A program made the translations under genes and the position numbers. Under the pieces are notes generated by a model. The model ran no database searches. It had not been told where the DNA came from and worked only from the letters and a program-made list of their open reading frames with translations. 64,000 bases of DNA from Methylobacterium planeticum (GTDB taxonomy: Bacteria; Pseudomonadota; Alphaproteobacteria; Rhizobiales; Beijerinckiaceae). Positions 1 through 10,288 of this stretch are shown in pieces. The stretch is taken from the NCBI RefSeq assembly GCF_008806345.1, contig NZ_VZZJ01000001.1, forward strand, positions 124,001-188,000, in the 5' to 3' direction. Position 1 is the stretch's first letter; each line of letters starts with the position of its first letter.

Positions 1-396
1 CGTGCCGATCCCCAGATGCGCGCAGGTCCGGACGAGCGCGTGGTGCAGATGCCCGAAGAGGTCGTCCGCGCGGCACCGCAGAACGGCCTCGACCAAGGGC
101 ATCGTCTCGTCGAAATGCGGCGCGCGCCGATAGGCTTGCGCGACCTGACGGCAGAGCTGATCCGCCGCGAAGCTCGTCGCGACGCGGCGATTGCAGATGT
201 CGAGGAGATCCGATCCCCGCTCGATCGGGAGGGTGAAGACGACGGGCTCGCCGTCGCGCAGGAAGCGGTTGCGGTTGATCCAGCCCTTTTTCGTGTACTT
301 GACCGTATCGTAGATCACGAACTGATCGACCGCCTCGATCAGCTGGAAATAGCCGAGATAGGGCAGCAGATAGGGCTGCATGATCGCGACCCTCAT
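1..396 (-). CDS. WbqC-like family protein, N-terminal part (runs off the left edge)
   Basis: The reverse strand reads from an ATG at 396 through 132 open codons to the window edge, beginning MRVAIMQPYLLPYLGYFQLI and continuing with a YDTVKYTKKGWINRNR stretch, which is the N-terminal signature of WbqC-like proteins (PF08889). These proteins sit in O-antigen and sugar-modification loci and are thought to act on amino sugars; their chemistry is not firmly known. The start codon overlaps the stop of the DegT aminotransferase by four bases (ATGA), so the two are translationally coupled. Roughly the last 100 residues lie outside the window. I infer a role in making a modified sugar for surface or flagellar glycans. 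Confidence 0.85.
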   Translation of the reverse strand, partial: MRVAIMQPYLLPYLGYFQLIEAVDQFVIYDTVKYTKKGWINRNRFLRDGEPVVFTLPIERGSDLLDICNRRVATSFAADQLCRQVAQAYRRAPHFDETMPLVEAVLRCRADDLFGHLHHALVRTCAHLGIGT

Positions 397-1709
397 GGGT
401 TGGCGATCCGGCGGATGATGCGGGAGACGACCGCGTGGTCGAGGTCCGGATAGATCGGCAGGCAGAGCACGCGGTCGGCGGCCGCAGCGGCGACCGGCAG
501 CAATTCGCGTCGAGCGCTCGGCAGCGACCGATACATCGGGAATTCGGAGATGAGCGGATAGAAGTAGCGCCGCGGGTGGATCCCCTCACGCTTCAGCGCC
601 TCGTTGAGCGCATCGCGGCTGAGCGGATAATCGGCCTCGATCAGGACCGGAAAATAGGCGTAGTTCGCGGCGTCCTCGCTGCAATCGTCGAGACAGCGTA
701 GGCCGGGAACGCCGCGCAACCCCTCCCGGTAGGCCGCATCGATCGCCCGCCGCCGAGCCAGCGCCGCATCGATGTGGTCGAGCTGGACAAGGCCGAGCGC
801 AGCATTGAGCTCGCTCATCTTGCCGTTCAGCCCGACGTCTCCGACACAGGTCTCGCCGTCGTGGCCGAAGTTCTTGAGCTTGTCGATCTGATCCTTGCGG
901 GCACCGTCGGCACAGACGATGGCGCCGCCCTCGAAGGTGTTGAACACCTTGGTCGCGTGGAAGCTCAGCACCGACAGATCGCCGTATGTCAGCAGGCTGC
1001 GGCCATGATGCCGCACGCCGAAGGCATGGGCCGCGTCGTAGATGACCTTGAGGCCGTGCCGCCGAGCGATCGCCTCGATCGCCTCGACGTCGCAGGGATG
1101 CCCGTAGCAGTGGACCGGCAGGATCGCCGAGGTCCGCGGCGTGATCGCAGCCTCGATGGCCGCGGGATCGAGGTTCAGCGTGTGCGGGTCGACATCCGCG
1201 AAGACGGGCGTGAGGCCGCTCCACAGCAGCGCGTGCGAGGTTGCCACGAACGAGTAGGGCGTGGTGATCACTTCCCCCGATAGGTGCAGCGCGCGGAGAG
1301 CCACGATCAGCGCCGTGGTGGCGTTGTTGAAGAGAGCGATCTGCGGGACGCCGAGGTGGTCCCGAAGCCGGCGTTCCAGCTCGCGGTGATACGGACCGCC
1401 GTTCGTCAGCACCCGCGTCTGCCAGATCCGCGCGAGGAGCGGCGTGAACTCCTCGAGCGGCGGCAGGAACGGACGCGTGACGAAGATCGGCTCGTCCGTC
1501 TCCGCGACGGCCGGCCCGGCAGGGAGGTCGCGCGTTTCCAGGACCTCGGCGTATTCCTGCTCCAGCCTCCGCAGGGTCGCGAGCACGGGCAGGCTCGATG
1601 CGTCGCCCGCAGAACGCGACGGCTCGTCGAAGGGATCGGCCGAGGCCTCAAGAGGACGAGCTTGCATCGACCCAACGCCTCCACATGGCGCGGAAGGCTT
1701 CTCCGACAT
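393..1709 (-). CDS. DegT/DnrJ/EryC1/StrS-family sugar aminotransferase
   Basis: A PLP-dependent aminotransferase that converts a keto sugar nucleotide to an amino sugar. The fold core starts near residue 75. The aspartate of IYDAAHAFG (about 225) should hold the pyridine nitrogen, and the lysine of SFHATKVFNTFEGG (about 254) should form the Schiff base. The N-terminal 70 residues are a variable extension. The first ATG at 1709 overlaps the upstream glycosyltransferase by 62 bases; a second ATG at 1667 would cut this to 20 bases and is equally plausible. It resembles VioA/FdtB-type enzymes, but the exact sugar cannot be read from sequence. Neighbours on both sides are glycan genes in the same orientation. 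Confidence 0.9.
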   Translation of the reverse strand: MSEKPSAPCGGVGSMQARPLEASADPFDEPSRSAGDASSLPVLATLRRLEQEYAEVLETRDLPAGPAVAETDEPIFVTRPFLPPLEEFTPLLARIWQTRVLTNGGPYHRELERRLRDHLGVPQIALFNNATTALIVALRALHLSGEVITTPYSFVATSHALLWSGLTPVFADVDPHTLNLDPAAIEAAITPRTSAILPVHCYGHPCDVEAIEAIARRHGLKVIYDAAHAFGVRHHGRSLLTYGDLSVLSFHATKVFNTFEGGAIVCADGARKDQIDKLKNFGHDGETCVGDVGLNGKMSELNAALGLVQLDHIDAALARRRAIDAAYREGLRGVPGLRCLDDCSEDAANYAYFPVLIEADYPLSRDALNEALKREGIHPRRYFYPLISEFPMYRSLPSARRELLPVAAAAADRVLCLPIYPDLDHAVVSRIIRRIANP

Positions 1710-3801
1710 CCGCCGCGAACCGTGAATGGTCCATCAGGGCGCTCGCGAGGAGGCGTTCCCGCAATCCCGAACGGATGGCGCGGAGGCGATCCGGATCGCT
1801 GGCCAGGGCGACCGCGCGCGCGGCGTAATCGTCAGGCGTCTCTGCCGCGAGTTCCGCCAGACCGACAGCCGTCAGCACCGCGATCCCCGTTCGAGCCGCC
1901 GCATGAGCACCCTTCAGGGCGATGAAGGGCACGCCCATGCAGAGGGTCTCGCAACTCGTCGTGCCGCCGTTGTAGGGGAACGAGTCGAGCGCGATGTCGA
2001 CCTCGTGATAGAGCTCGAAATAGCCCGCCGTCACCCGCGGCCGGAGAATGACGCGATCGAGAGGCAGTCCCGCGGCCGACAGGCGGCGTTCGATATCGGC
2101 CCGGGCTTCCGGCGCGTCGACGCCGCCGACGACGATGAACAAGCGTGCGTCGGGTATCCGGCTCAAGATCTGCGCGAAGGTCTCGAGACAGCGATCGCCG
2201 GCCTTCTCGAAGCGGTTGAGGAAACCGAAGGTGACGTAGCCTCTGTCCTCGAAGGGCGGACGGTGTCGAACCTCCGGAACGTCGTCCGGTGCCTGGTAGG
2301 TGGCCGAGACGCCGGGCAGACGCCAGACCGTTTCCGTGTGGAACGCGTCGGAGACGCCGACCTCGTCGTGCACGGCGTCGGTGATCCGGTAATCGATCGC
2401 CGTCAGGCCCGTGGTGGCGGGATGGCCGATCCACGTCGCCTGGACCGGTGCCGGCTTGCGGGCGAAGAGGAGCAATCTGTGTCCGGAGCTGTGCCCCGAC
2501 AGATCGACGAGGACATCGATCGCGTGGGCTTCGACGAGGTCGGCCGCCGCGTCGTCGGCGAGGCCTGCGATGTTGTGCCAGGCGTCGAAGACCCCGCGGA
2601 GGCGGCCGGAGACCGCGTCCTCGGCTCCGCGCGCCATGTACGCGGTGACCTCGAACTCGGTCCGGTCCAGGTGGTTCAAGACCGGTTCGAGGAAGCGGGC
2701 GACCGCGTGCGCGCACAGATCGGCCGAGACGAAGCCGATCCGGAGTCTGCGATCCGGATCGCGATCATTCGCGAACGGACGCCGCCTCAGGAGAGGATCG
2801 GCGAACCGCCGCCCAAACGCTCGGGCGTCTTCGAAATACTCGATGGGCGCGACGCTCGCGGAATAGAGCTTGGCGAAGAGCCGGTTCGACTGGGCGATGA
2901 CGTTGTCGGGATCGCACGCGATCGCGCGTTCGTAGGCAGCGACCGCCTCGGCCAGACGGCCCAGGCTTTTCAGGTTGATGCCGAGGTTGATGTAGCCGCT
3001 GGGCGAGGCGGGATCGATGGCGATCGCTTGTTTGGCATGGCGCAGGGCCAGGTCGTGATCGCCGCGCTTGCACAGGGCGCCCGCGAGGTTTGAATGGGCC
3101 ACCGCCTGGACCGGATCGAGTGCGATCGCCTTCTCGAGGGCCGAGACAGCCGCGCCGTAATCCCCGATGTCGGTCAGGAATGCGCCGAGACCGTTGAAGA
3201 ACTGAGCGTTTTCCGGCTCGCGGTAGATCGCGATGCTGAGCAGGTTCTGGGCAAGATCGAGCTTGTTCATGCGCGCCGCGACGGCACCTGCGAGAAAGGT
3301 CGCGTCGGCATGCGTCTCGTCGATCGCGATGACCATGTCGAGAAGGGATTCGGCGCCTGGGTAGTTCTTTTCTTCGTAACTCAGACACGCTTCCGCGAAG
3401 GCTCTATTGGCGAAACTCTTGAGCAACGCTTGCGGCGCCTCGCCGCCGAAGGCTCGCTTCATGAACCGGTCGATGATGGCACGTGCGTCGTCGACCCGTC
3501 TCGCCTGCAGGAGTGCGGTCGCCAAAGCGATCCAGTATTCCGGCCGATCCGACGCGCCGCGCAGGGCGGCAGCGTAGTGAGGCACGGCCTCGTCCAGGTC
3601 ACCGGCCTTGTGCGCGAGCGTCGCGAGCTCGAAATGCGCGCTCACATGGCCCGGGGTCAGGTCGAGGAGAGCCTGCAGACGGCGGCGCGCCTTCTCGAGA
3701 CGGTTCGCCGCCTTCTGTCCGGCGGCCTTCTTGAGGGAACGGGAAACCGGGAGTGCGGTGCGCGAACGCTCGATGTCTCGCTGGTTTCGCTGCTGGGTCA
3801 C
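1648..3801 (-). CDS. TPR-containing GT41 (SPINDLY/OGT-like) glycosyltransferase, candidate flagellin glycosyltransferase
   Basis: The 717-residue product has TPR repeats over about residues 30-340, followed by an O-GlcNAc-transferase-like GT-B domain. Family landmarks are RIGFVSADLCAHAV with the catalytic-region histidine, FGFLNRFEKAGD carrying the UDP-binding lysine, and DSFPYNGGTTSCETLCMGVP. The reading frame is open upstream to 4077, but the GTG at 3801 is preceded by GGGAGG at good spacing and the upstream residues look non-coding, so I place the start there. It follows flbT on the same strand and overlaps the DegT aminotransferase. TPR glycosyltransferases such as FlmG of Caulobacter glycosylate flagellin; that role is inferred here from position. 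Confidence 0.85.
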   Translation of the reverse strand: MTQQRNQRDIERSRTALPVSRSLKKAAGQKAANRLEKARRRLQALLDLTPGHVSAHFELATLAHKAGDLDEAVPHYAAALRGASDRPEYWIALATALLQARRVDDARAIIDRFMKRAFGGEAPQALLKSFANRAFAEACLSYEEKNYPGAESLLDMVIAIDETHADATFLAGAVAARMNKLDLAQNLLSIAIYREPENAQFFNGLGAFLTDIGDYGAAVSALEKAIALDPVQAVAHSNLAGALCKRGDHDLALRHAKQAIAIDPASPSGYINLGINLKSLGRLAEAVAAYERAIACDPDNVIAQSNRLFAKLYSASVAPIEYFEDARAFGRRFADPLLRRRPFANDRDPDRRLRIGFVSADLCAHAVARFLEPVLNHLDRTEFEVTAYMARGAEDAVSGRLRGVFDAWHNIAGLADDAAADLVEAHAIDVLVDLSGHSSGHRLLLFARKPAPVQATWIGHPATTGLTAIDYRITDAVHDEVGVSDAFHTETVWRLPGVSATYQAPDDVPEVRHRPPFEDRGYVTFGFLNRFEKAGDRCLETFAQILSRIPDARLFIVVGGVDAPEARADIERRLSAAGLPLDRVILRPRVTAGYFELYHEVDIALDSFPYNGGTTSCETLCMGVPFIALKGAHAAARTGIAVLTAVGLAELAAETPDDYAARAVALASDPDRLRAIRSGLRERLLASALMDHSRFAADVGEAFRAMWRRWVDASSSS

Positions 3802-4127
3802 ATCTCGCCTCCCGGATAAACCGGACAGTGAGAGGATTATGCCTAACGGTACGTTAACCGACAGACCCCGCCTCGGCGGAGGAAGGCCGGATGGCCGCCC
3901 GCAGCTGCATCGACGGCCTGCACGATCGGATGCGCCGGTGCCTGGAGACCGCCCGCCCGTCGTCTGCGAGCCGGTGACCGGGCCGGGACGGTCACCCGAA
4001 CTCCCGAGCAGCGTGGTCCACCGAGCGCCCGCTGAAACGGGGCGCCCCGGGAGCCAGCGCCGCGCCTGCGGCGGCAAGGGGCGTCAGGCCTTCGACGGGC
4101 CGCTTCACGCCTCGGGCGAACGGGAGT
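3802..4127. other. Intergenic region between flbT and the TPR glycosyltransferase
   Basis: This 326-base gap has no convincing gene. On the reverse strand, near the glycosyltransferase start, an AT-richer patch contains TTAACGTACCGTTAGGCATAAT, written here in parts as TTAACGTACCGTTA then GGCATAAT. It could hold a promoter for the glycosyltransferase. I see no clear terminator for flbT. Confidence 0.4.
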
Positions 4128-4514
4128 TCAGGGCGCCACAGCAACGAACGCGGCTTCGTGCGCCACGAGTTGCTTCGCGAGCTTGATCGCCCGGTGGTAC
4201 TCCTGCGCGGCGATCGCGTCGTGGATGGCCAGGAGGAAGGGGCCGGCGCTCGGCATCAGGGCGAGCACCTCCGTCGATTGCTGCACGAACAGGTTCTCGG
4301 GCGCGGCCGGATCGTCGGCGAGGTAGAGCACCTGCAGCGTCACGCAGAGCTTCTTGCAGGGCGTGTCCGCCTCGCTCTCCCGGATGATCTCGCTCTCGCG
4401 CAGGAACTTGCAGCGTCCCTCGACGAGCAGCGTCGCCTTGCGGTCGAGGTTCCGGATGAGGGCGCCGTTGATGATCAGGCGTTCGGACGATTTCAGCTCG
4501 ATCTTCAGAGGCAT
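4128..4514 (-). CDS. flbT: Flagellin synthesis regulator FlbT
   Basis: FlbT is a post-transcriptional regulator that binds the 5' leader of flagellin mRNA in alphaproteobacteria and controls its stability and translation until the hook is finished. The protein begins MPLKIELKSSERLIINGALI, matching the family N-terminus, and is 128 residues, the usual size. The frame extends 11 codons further upstream, but the ATG at 4514 has GGAG at good spacing and fits the family start. It is divergent from the two flagellin genes, its likely targets. The usual partner flaF is not recognisable in this window. Confidence 0.93.
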   Translation of the reverse strand: MPLKIELKSSERLIINGALIRNLDRKATLLVEGRCKFLRESEIIRESEADTPCKKLCVTLQVLYLADDPAAPENLFVQQSTEVLALMPSAGPFLLAIHDAIAAQEYHRAIKLAKQLVAHEAAFVAVAP

Positions 4515-4639
4515 GGCAGTCTCCGGCTCGGGTCGCGGCTGGAGCATGGTCAGATTCCGTTAACGTCGATTGAACGAAGTCGCCGCCTTTCGCCCGTTCG
4601 AGGCTCGGAACTGGGGAAAAGCTCGCATTGCGCCGGTTC

Positions 4640-4667
4640 GATTAACCGCTCCGCAGATCCCGGCATG
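4640..4667 (+). promoter_or_regulatory. Candidate flagellin promoter element, copy 1
   Basis: GATTAACC (4640-4647), 16 bases, then CATG (4664-4667). The same two blocks with the same 16-base spacing stand upstream of the second flagellin. The two leaders are otherwise poorly alike, so a shared promoter or regulator site is likely. The sigma factor is not assigned. Confidence 0.45.
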
Positions 4668-4723
4668 GTCACTCTTGCGGGCCGTCAAAACGACGGTTCT
4701 CTGATCAATACGGATCATCCACC

Positions 4724-5917
4724 ATGTCTTCTGTCTCTCTGACCTCCGCCGTCCGCCAGAACCTGCTCTCGCTGCAGGACACGGCCACGCTGACGGCGAC
4801 CACGCAGAACCGGCTCTCGACCGGCAAGAAGGTCTCCTCGGCCCTCGACAACCCGGTCAACTTCTTCACCGCCCAGTCCCTGTCGAACCGCTCCTCCGAC
4901 CTCGGAACGCTCCTCGACAGCATCTCGAACGGCGTCCAGGCGATCCAGGCGGCCAACCAGGGCCTCACCTCGATCCAGAAGCTCGTCGACTCGGCCAAGT
5001 CGACCGCCAACCAGGCCCTCTCGACCCAGATCACCACCGCGGGCACCGCCAAGGGCAGCGTCGCCATTCCCACCACCGGCACGACCACGGTGACGCTCTA
5101 CGTCAACGGCACCTCGACCACAGCCAGCATCGCCACCACGGACACGATCGACACCGTCATCAAGTCCCTCAACACGGCCGTGAGCGCCCTCGGGGCGGGC
5201 AACGCCTTCAGCAAGGATACGGCCGGCACCCACCTCGCGGTGAGCGCCAGTGCCGATATCGAGTTCGCCGCCACCGCCGACCAGACCGCGCTCGGCTTCA
5301 CCACCGGCACGGCAGCGGCCGCCAAGTACGGCACCGCCTCCGCGGCAGGTCAGAGCAGTGATCTGACGGTGTCGGGCGTCGCCGAGCGCTCCAAGCTCGC
5401 GGCCCAGTACAACAGCCTCCTCACGCAGATCGACCAGCTCGCCAAGGACTCGAGCTTCAACGGCACCAACCTGCTGACGGGGTCGTCGAGCAAGCTCCAC
5501 ATCGCCTTCAACGAGAAGGACACGTCCAACCTCGACGTCCAGGGCATCGACGCGACGTCCTCCGGCCTCAACCTCTCGGCGATCACCTCCGACAGCGGAA
5601 CGAGTCCGGATGGCAAGGGCAACTTCCTGCTCGACGCCGACGTCAACAAGTCGTTGACGAAGCTGACCGGCGCATCCTCGACGCTGCGCACGAACGCTTC
5701 GACCTTCGGCTCGAACCTCTCGGTCGTGCAGAACCGCCAGGACTTCACCAAGAACCTGCAAAACGTCCTCGATACGGGCGCCTCGAAGCTCACGGATGCG
5801 GATCTGAACGAGGAGGCGGCGAACTCCCAGGCGCTGACCACCCGGCAGTCGCTCGGTGTTTCGGCCCTGTCGCTCGCCAACCAGGCCCAGCAGAGCATCC
5901 TGCAGCTGCTCCGCTGA
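4724..5917 (+). CDS. fliC: Flagellin, first of two tandem copies
   Basis: Structural subunit of the flagellar filament, 397 residues, exported by the flagellar type III apparatus. The N-terminal D0/D1 region (RQNLLSLQDTATLTATTQNR, then LSTGKKVSSALDNPVNFF) and the C-terminal D0 helix ending in LSLANQAQQSILQLLR are typical flagellin. The middle (about residues 105-200) is rich in Thr, Ala and Ser, suitable for O-glycosylation. The gene shares a 710-base block with the downstream copy at about 99 percent identity. The ATG at 4724 lies about 57 bases after the promoter-like element. A strong hairpin follows the stop, so the two copies are probably separate transcripts. Confidence 0.96.
   Translation: MSSVSLTSAVRQNLLSLQDTATLTATTQNRLSTGKKVSSALDNPVNFFTAQSLSNRSSDLGTLLDSISNGVQAIQAANQGLTSIQKLVDSAKSTANQALSTQITTAGTAKGSVAIPTTGTTTVTLYVNGTSTTASIATTDTIDTVIKSLNTAVSALGAGNAFSKDTAGTHLAVSASADIEFAATADQTALGFTTGTAAAAKYGTASAAGQSSDLTVSGVAERSKLAAQYNSLLTQIDQLAKDSSFNGTNLLTGSSSKLHIAFNEKDTSNLDVQGIDATSSGLNLSAITSDSGTSPDGKGNFLLDADVNKSLTKLTGASSTLRTNASTFGSNLSVVQNRQDFTKNLQNVLDTGASKLTDADLNEEAANSQALTTRQSLGVSALSLANQAQQSILQLLR
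4754..5463 (+). repeat. 710-base block duplicated in the second flagellin (copy A)
   Basis: Aligned by eye with 6126-6835: equal length, no gaps and seven substitutions, three of which change an amino acid. Identity stops abruptly just after this block. Confidence 0.9.
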
Positions 5918-5942
5918 TCAAGACAAAATTGACAAAGGCGCG

Positions 5943-5977
5943 GCGGCCGGGCTCACCAGCCCGGCCGCTCTGCGTTT
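5943..5977 (+). terminator. Terminator after flagellin 1
   Basis: A perfect 11-base stem (5943-5953 with 5958-5968) closes a four-base loop 25 bases after the stop codon and is followed by a short T-containing tail. It should act as an intrinsic terminator. Confidence 0.75.
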
Positions 5978-6022
5978 CGGCCGAACGGATACACCGATCC
6001 GCGCGGCCGAATTCCTACGAGT

Positions 6023-6050
6023 GATTAACCAAATCGCAAGAAGGGCCATG
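6023..6050 (+). promoter_or_regulatory. Candidate flagellin promoter element, copy 2
   Basis: GATTAACC (6023-6030), 16 bases, then CATG (6047-6050), matching the spacing upstream of flagellin 1. A CTTAACGTTAAC motif follows between the element and the start codon. Confidence 0.45.
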
Positions 6051-6092
6051 CTTTCTTAACGTTAACTTCAGTCCGGATTGTGAGTTGCCGCC

Positions 6093-7295
6093 ATGTCCTC
6101 CCAGGTCACGCTTTCAGCTTCAACGCGCCAGAACCTGCTCTCGCTGCAGGACACGGCCGCGCTGACGGCGACCACGCAGAACCGGCTCTCGACCGGCAAG
6201 AAGGTCTCCTCGGCCCTCGACAACCCGGTCAACTTCTTCACCGCCCAGTCCCTGTCGAACCGCTCCTCCGACCTCGGAACGCTCCTCGACAGCATCTCGA
6301 ACGGCGTCCAGACGATCCAGGCGGCCAACCAGGGCCTCACCTCGATCCAGAAGCTCGTCGACTCGGCCAAGTCGACCGCCAACCAGGCCCTCTCGACCCA
6401 GATCACCACCGCGGGCACCGCCAAGGGCAGCGTCGCCATTCCCACCACCGGCACAACCACGGTGACGCTCTACGTCAACGGCACCTCGACCACGGCCAGC
6501 ATCGCCACCACGGACACGATCGACACCGTCATCAAGTCCCTCAACACGGCCGTGAGCGCCCTCGGGGCGGGCAACGCCTTCAGCAAGGACACGGCCGGCA
6601 CCCACCTCGCGGTGAGCGCCAGTGCCGATATCGAGTTCGCCGCCACCGCCGACCAGACCGCGCTCGGCTTCACCACCGGCACGGCAGTGGCCGCCAAGTA
6701 CGGCACCGCCTCCGCGGCAGGTCAGAGCAGTGATCTGACGGTGTCGGGCGTCGCCGAGCGCTCCAAGCTCGCGGCCCAGTACAACAGCCTCCTCACGCAG
6801 ATCGACCAGCTCGCCAAAGACTCGAGCTTCAACGGTGTCAATCTGCTCAACAGCTCGTCGGTCAACAACAAGCTCCACATCGCCTTCAACGAGCGCGACA
6901 CGTCGAACCTCGACATCCAGGGCGTCGACGCGACTTCGACGGGGCTGAGCCTGGCCGCGATCACCTCCGACAGCGGAACGAGTCCGGATGGCAAGGGCAA
7001 CTTCCTGCTCGACGCCAACATCAAGTCGACGCTCACGGGCCTTACGAACGCATCCTCGACGCTGCGTTCGAACGCCTCGACCTTCGGCTCGAACCTCTCG
7101 GTCGTGCAGAACCGCCAGGACTTCACCAAGAACATCATCAACGTGCTGCAGACCGGTTCGTCGAACCTGACCGATGCGGACCTGAACGAGGAGGCGGCGA
7201 ACTCCCAGGCGCTGACCACCCGGCAGTCCCTCGGCATCTCGGCCCTGTCGCTCGCCAACCAGGCCCAGCAGGGAATCCTGCAGTTGCTCCGCTGA
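6093..7295 (+). CDS. fliC: Flagellin, second of two tandem copies
   Basis: A 400-residue flagellin, nearly identical to the upstream copy over its first 250 residues and diverged in patches afterwards. In the stretch following FNG it has NNK-containing residues where the first copy is shorter, which is the main length difference. The conserved C-terminal helix ends in LSLANQAQQGILQLLR. It has its own promoter-like element and ATG. Two such paralogues probably mix in one filament or are used alternatively. The pattern of near-identical and diverged patches indicates recombination between the copies. Confidence 0.96.
   Translation: MSSQVTLSASTRQNLLSLQDTAALTATTQNRLSTGKKVSSALDNPVNFFTAQSLSNRSSDLGTLLDSISNGVQTIQAANQGLTSIQKLVDSAKSTANQALSTQITTAGTAKGSVAIPTTGTTTVTLYVNGTSTTASIATTDTIDTVIKSLNTAVSALGAGNAFSKDTAGTHLAVSASADIEFAATADQTALGFTTGTAVAAKYGTASAAGQSSDLTVSGVAERSKLAAQYNSLLTQIDQLAKDSSFNGVNLLNSSSVNNKLHIAFNERDTSNLDIQGVDATSTGLSLAAITSDSGTSPDGKGNFLLDANIKSTLTGLTNASSTLRSNASTFGSNLSVVQNRQDFTKNIINVLQTGSSNLTDADLNEEAANSQALTTRQSLGISALSLANQAQQGILQLLR
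6126..6835 (+). repeat. 710-base block duplicated in the first flagellin (copy B)
   Basis: Partner of 4754-5463, with only seven differences. Most differences are silent or conservative, and even third positions agree, so homogenisation is recent. Confidence 0.9.
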
Positions 7296-7474
7296 GCGCA
7301 CGAACGGATCGGAGGCGGCGCGAACCGTCGCCGCGACGCCCCGGCGCAGCCCCACAGGCACGGTGCCGCGGGCCAGCGCAGGGCGAGCCGCGCACGGGCG
7401 ATGTCGTCCGGCAGGGCGGGTCCCACGATCGAGGTACGCTCGAACGGCCGGCGTTCCCCGACGGCAGCGAGTCC

Positions 7475-7506
7475 GGCCCGCATCCGGCCCGGCCCGCATC
7501 CGGCCC
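7475..7506 (+). repeat. Perfect 16-base tandem duplication
   Basis: GGCCCGCATCCGGCCC occurs twice head to tail, plus four more matching bases, in the gap between flagellin 2 and the FlaG-like gene. It is possibly slippage and has no evident function. Confidence 0.8.
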
Positions 7507-7514
7507 GGCCAGCT

Positions 7515-7907
7515 TCAGGCGGTCCGGTCGAGCGCCCGGTCGCGCTCGGCGGCGGCCGCCGAACGGGCCGCCGCGGCAGCCTCCGCGTAGGTCCGCGCCT
7601 CGATCGCCTGAGGGCTCGGCAGCTGCACCATGATGGTGCCGGTCCCGGGGTCGATCACCTGGAACACGACCTGCCGCGACTCGGCATCCTTCACGTACCG
7701 GCCACGATACGCGCCCTGCGTATCCCGCTCGACCGCGCCCGCGCGCTCGTCGCGGCCGATATCGAGCGTGACGGCCGGATCGAGCCTGGATCCGTCGGGG
7801 GCTCCGTCGGCCGCGCGGCGCGGGTTCGGCGTCGTCGGCACCGCCTCGACCGGGGAGGGCGCCGCCACAGGGCGCTCGACCGGGCGCATTCCAGCAATCT
7901 CACTCAT
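7515..7907 (-). CDS. FlaG-like flagellar protein (tentative)
   Basis: 130 residues. The C-terminal third contains VVFQVIDPGTGTIMVQLPSP, which matches the FlaG/YvyC domain pattern (V-x-V-I-D-x-x-T-G-x-I-x-x-Q-x-P). The N-terminal half is Pro/Ala-rich and low in complexity, and the last 30 residues are Ala/Arg-rich. FlaG proteins influence filament length or fit the filament-cap region; the exact role is uncertain. The ATG at 7907 has GGGAG upstream. It is convergent with the flagellin pair, and that position supports a flagellar job. The match is short, so confidence is moderate. Confidence 0.6.
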   Translation of the reverse strand: MSEIAGMRPVERPVAAPSPVEAVPTTPNPRRAADGAPDGSRLDPAVTLDIGRDERAGAVERDTQGAYRGRYVKDAESRQVVFQVIDPGTGTIMVQLPSPQAIEARTYAEAAAAARSAAAAERDRALDRTA

Positions 7908-8059
7908 CGCTCAACTCCCGCGCATGAGGTCCGTGCACGGGATCACAACGCCCAAACGCTTACGCGGGCCTTAAGAGGGGTGGGAAAGATCGACCGAGTG
8001 TAAACATGGGGTGAAGGAAACCCCGCACATGCCCGCTAATGTCGCGGGTCCTGCCGATG

Positions 8060-8090
8060 TTTCGCGGCGGCTTGACGTGCCGCCGCGAAA
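8060..8090 (-). terminator. Terminator hairpin after thiC
   Basis: A perfect 11-base stem with a nine-base loop starts about ten bases after the thiC stop on the reverse strand. There is no T-run, so efficiency is unknown. Confidence 0.6.
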
Positions 8091-8100
8091 CCGGCCGGCG

Positions 8101-10170
<2,070 letters not shown>

Positions 10171-10288
10171 TTCAAATCTTCACGGCTCGGGCGGCTTTGT
10201 CAATCGGCTGGGGCCAATGGGCGTGCGGGCCGCGCGCATCCGCATCGGAATGTCAGCGGCCGCGCACGGGTTCAGGGAACGGCTCGCG

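Noticed and set aside
7296..7330. Possible terminator after flagellin 2
   Set aside because: Only a seven-base stem with one wobble (GGCGGCG/CGTCGCC) and no T-run; too weak to list.
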